Shown: one piece after another, positions 63,133 through 64,000 of the stretch | Layout of the letters: the number at the start of each line of letters is the position of its first letter | How positions within the stretch are numbered: position 1 is the stretch's first letter | Assembly (NCBI RefSeq): GCF_028463985.1 | Contig: NZ_CP116766.1 | Coordinates: 62,001-126,000 of the forward strand | DNA: 64,000 bases | Direction of reading: 5' to 3' | Origin: Neisseria lisongii | Lineage (GTDB): Bacteria > Pseudomonadota > Gammaproteobacteria > Burkholderiales > Neisseriaceae | The notes under the pieces: generated by a model | Database searches by the model: none | What the model saw: only the letters and a program-made list of their open reading frames with translations | Told to the model about the DNA's origin: nothing | Translations under genes and position numbers: made by a program

Positions 63133-63413
63133 TATAGTGGATTAACTGAATAATCCATACCATTTAATCCGGCACTTGTAGGGTGCGGGCCAAAGCACGC
63201 ACCTGTTCTGTGCATTTTATGTCGAAGCCGTCTGAAAATCTGATTTTAGCTGCGCAGAAACTCGCTTTGGCGAAACCTACGGTTTCAGACGGCATTCATG
63301 TGGAATTTAAAGAATACGTGCATGCTTAGGCAAGCACGCTACACACCATTCCCCGTCCCGTTGGCGGGAAGGGTGGTTTACTGGGGGGGTAATATTTTTT
63401 GGTTATTTCACTA
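63133..63413. repeat. Composite TATAGTG-ended repeat, copy 3
   Basis: TATAGTGGATTAACTGAATAATCC ... GGTTATTTCACTA. Same block order as copy 2. Its right end overlaps the stop codon of the AEC transporter gene. Confidence 0.75.
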
Positions 63414-64000
63414 CACAATCCACTGATAAAGCACGATAATCAGCGGCATGGTCAGGATACACAGCAGGGTGGTTACGCCGTAGATGGCGCTGGCTTTGGC
63501 GGCGTTTTGCTTATACACCACGGCCATTTGGGTGATGGTGGCGGCGGCGGGGCTGATGGTGGCGAGGAAGCTGATTAAGACTACGGTGCGGCTGTGTGCG
63601 TCTTGACCTGCGAGTCCGGACAGTTTGACGGCAAACATTAAAATCATCGGAATCAGCAGCCGCAGAAAGGCGATCAGGTAAATGCGTTTGGACAGCATAA
63701 TCTGTTTGAGCGGCAACGAGGCAATCAGCATACCTGCCACCAGCATGGCCACCGGCCCGATCATGCTGCCGACGGTTGCCAATGCGCCGTCCACTATTTT
63801 GGGTAGTTTGATTTGGAGGCTGAACAGGATTACGCCGCAGAGCATGGACAGAATATTGATGTTGCGCAGCAGGCTTGTCCATGAAACTTTGCCGCTGCCG
63901 CAGATTAAGAGCCGCAAGTGCGTCCAAAACAGCAGCATTTGCACGATAATGAATCCGCTGGTGTAAATCACCCATTGCGGCCCGAAAATGGACATCACCA
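63411..64000 (-). CDS. AEC (auxin efflux carrier) family transporter, C-terminal part
   Basis: At least 196 residues of a membrane carrier; the 5' end is beyond the right edge. About six hydrophobic segments are visible. The order GAMIGPVAMLVAGMLIASLPL-like (VGSMIGPVAMLVAGMLIASLPL), RLLIPMILMFAVKLSG and SFLATISPAAATITQMAVVY matches the second half of YfdV/MdcF-type permeases. The substrate is unknown; relatives carry organic acids such as malonate. The TAG stop lies inside the TATAGTG end of the adjacent repeat, so the natural C-terminus may have been altered. Confidence 0.8.
   Translation of the reverse strand, partial: VMSIFGPQWVIYTSGFIIVQMLLFWTHLRLLICGSGKVSWTSLLRNINILSMLCGVILFSLQIKLPKIVDGALATVGSMIGPVAMLVAGMLIASLPLKQIMLSKRIYLIAFLRLLIPMILMFAVKLSGLAGQDAHSRTVVLISFLATISPAAATITQMAVVYKQNAAKASAIYGVTTLLCILTMPLIIVLYQWIV

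Overview
The window is chromosomal DNA of a member of the genus Neisseria or a close relative. It carries dozens of copies of the Neisseria DNA uptake sequence, mostly in the AGGCCGTCTGAA form and less often ATGCCGTCTGAA. Many are paired head to head as intergenic terminator hairpins. It also has Correia-type TATAGTG...CACTATA elements and a gene content typical of Neisseria (fused pabB-pabC, petABC, sspAB, metK beside lpxL). The preference for the AG form suggests a commensal or animal-associated species rather than N. meningitidis or N. gonorrhoeae. I saw no tRNA, rRNA, prophage or CRISPR array.

Layout. 1-6.1 kb: end of a possible periplasmic DNA ligase, a metallo-beta-lactamase-fold hydrolase, a BamE-like lipoprotein, an L,D-transpeptidase-like protein, a purine phosphoribosyltransferase and a regulatory PTS set (EIIA, HPr, EI). 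6.1-7.7 kb: IS110-family copy A and repeat debris. 7.7-21 kb: mrp, pabBC, ppk2, a PHP phosphatase, small S4 and oxidoreductase-like genes, a sulfur-handling cluster (DUF2892, rhodanese, BigR-like repressor), dnaE, gluconate uptake and kinase, dtd. 21-34 kb: priA, rsmJ-parC, gpmA, sspA-sspB, petABC (bc1 complex), a Nif3-like protein. 34-43 kb: metR, mgtE behind a structured leader, a Ca2+/H+ antiporter, xthA, a WrbA-like flavoprotein, a YihY membrane protein and an orphan YejA-like peptide-binding protein. 43.4-45 kb: IS110 copy B inside a MITE-like element. 45-50 kb: dnaK and grpE with RpoH-type promoters, cysE, lpxL. 50-61 kb: a possible structured RNA, metK, ubiK, comM, an FtsN-like SPOR protein, dsbA, uppP, a zinc-finger protein, ilvE, lapA-lapB, thyA. 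61-64 kb: gdhA and a truncated auxin-efflux-type carrier.

Most genes are housekeeping. The unusual content is between them. Two IS110 elements of identical length (1242 bp counting both CT cores) each have about 165 nt of identical structured sequence just upstream of the transposase. In copy B this sequence has two internal-loop segments that match the left and right insertion flanks over 7 nt each, both including the CT core, as a bridge RNA would. A further hairpin carries segments matching the element's own ends. Around these elements, at least four families of small non-coding elements share TATAGT termini, nest in one another at TA, and in two places supply the stop codon of a neighbouring gene. 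Two other leaders, upstream of metK and mgtE, look like structured regulatory RNA of unknown class.
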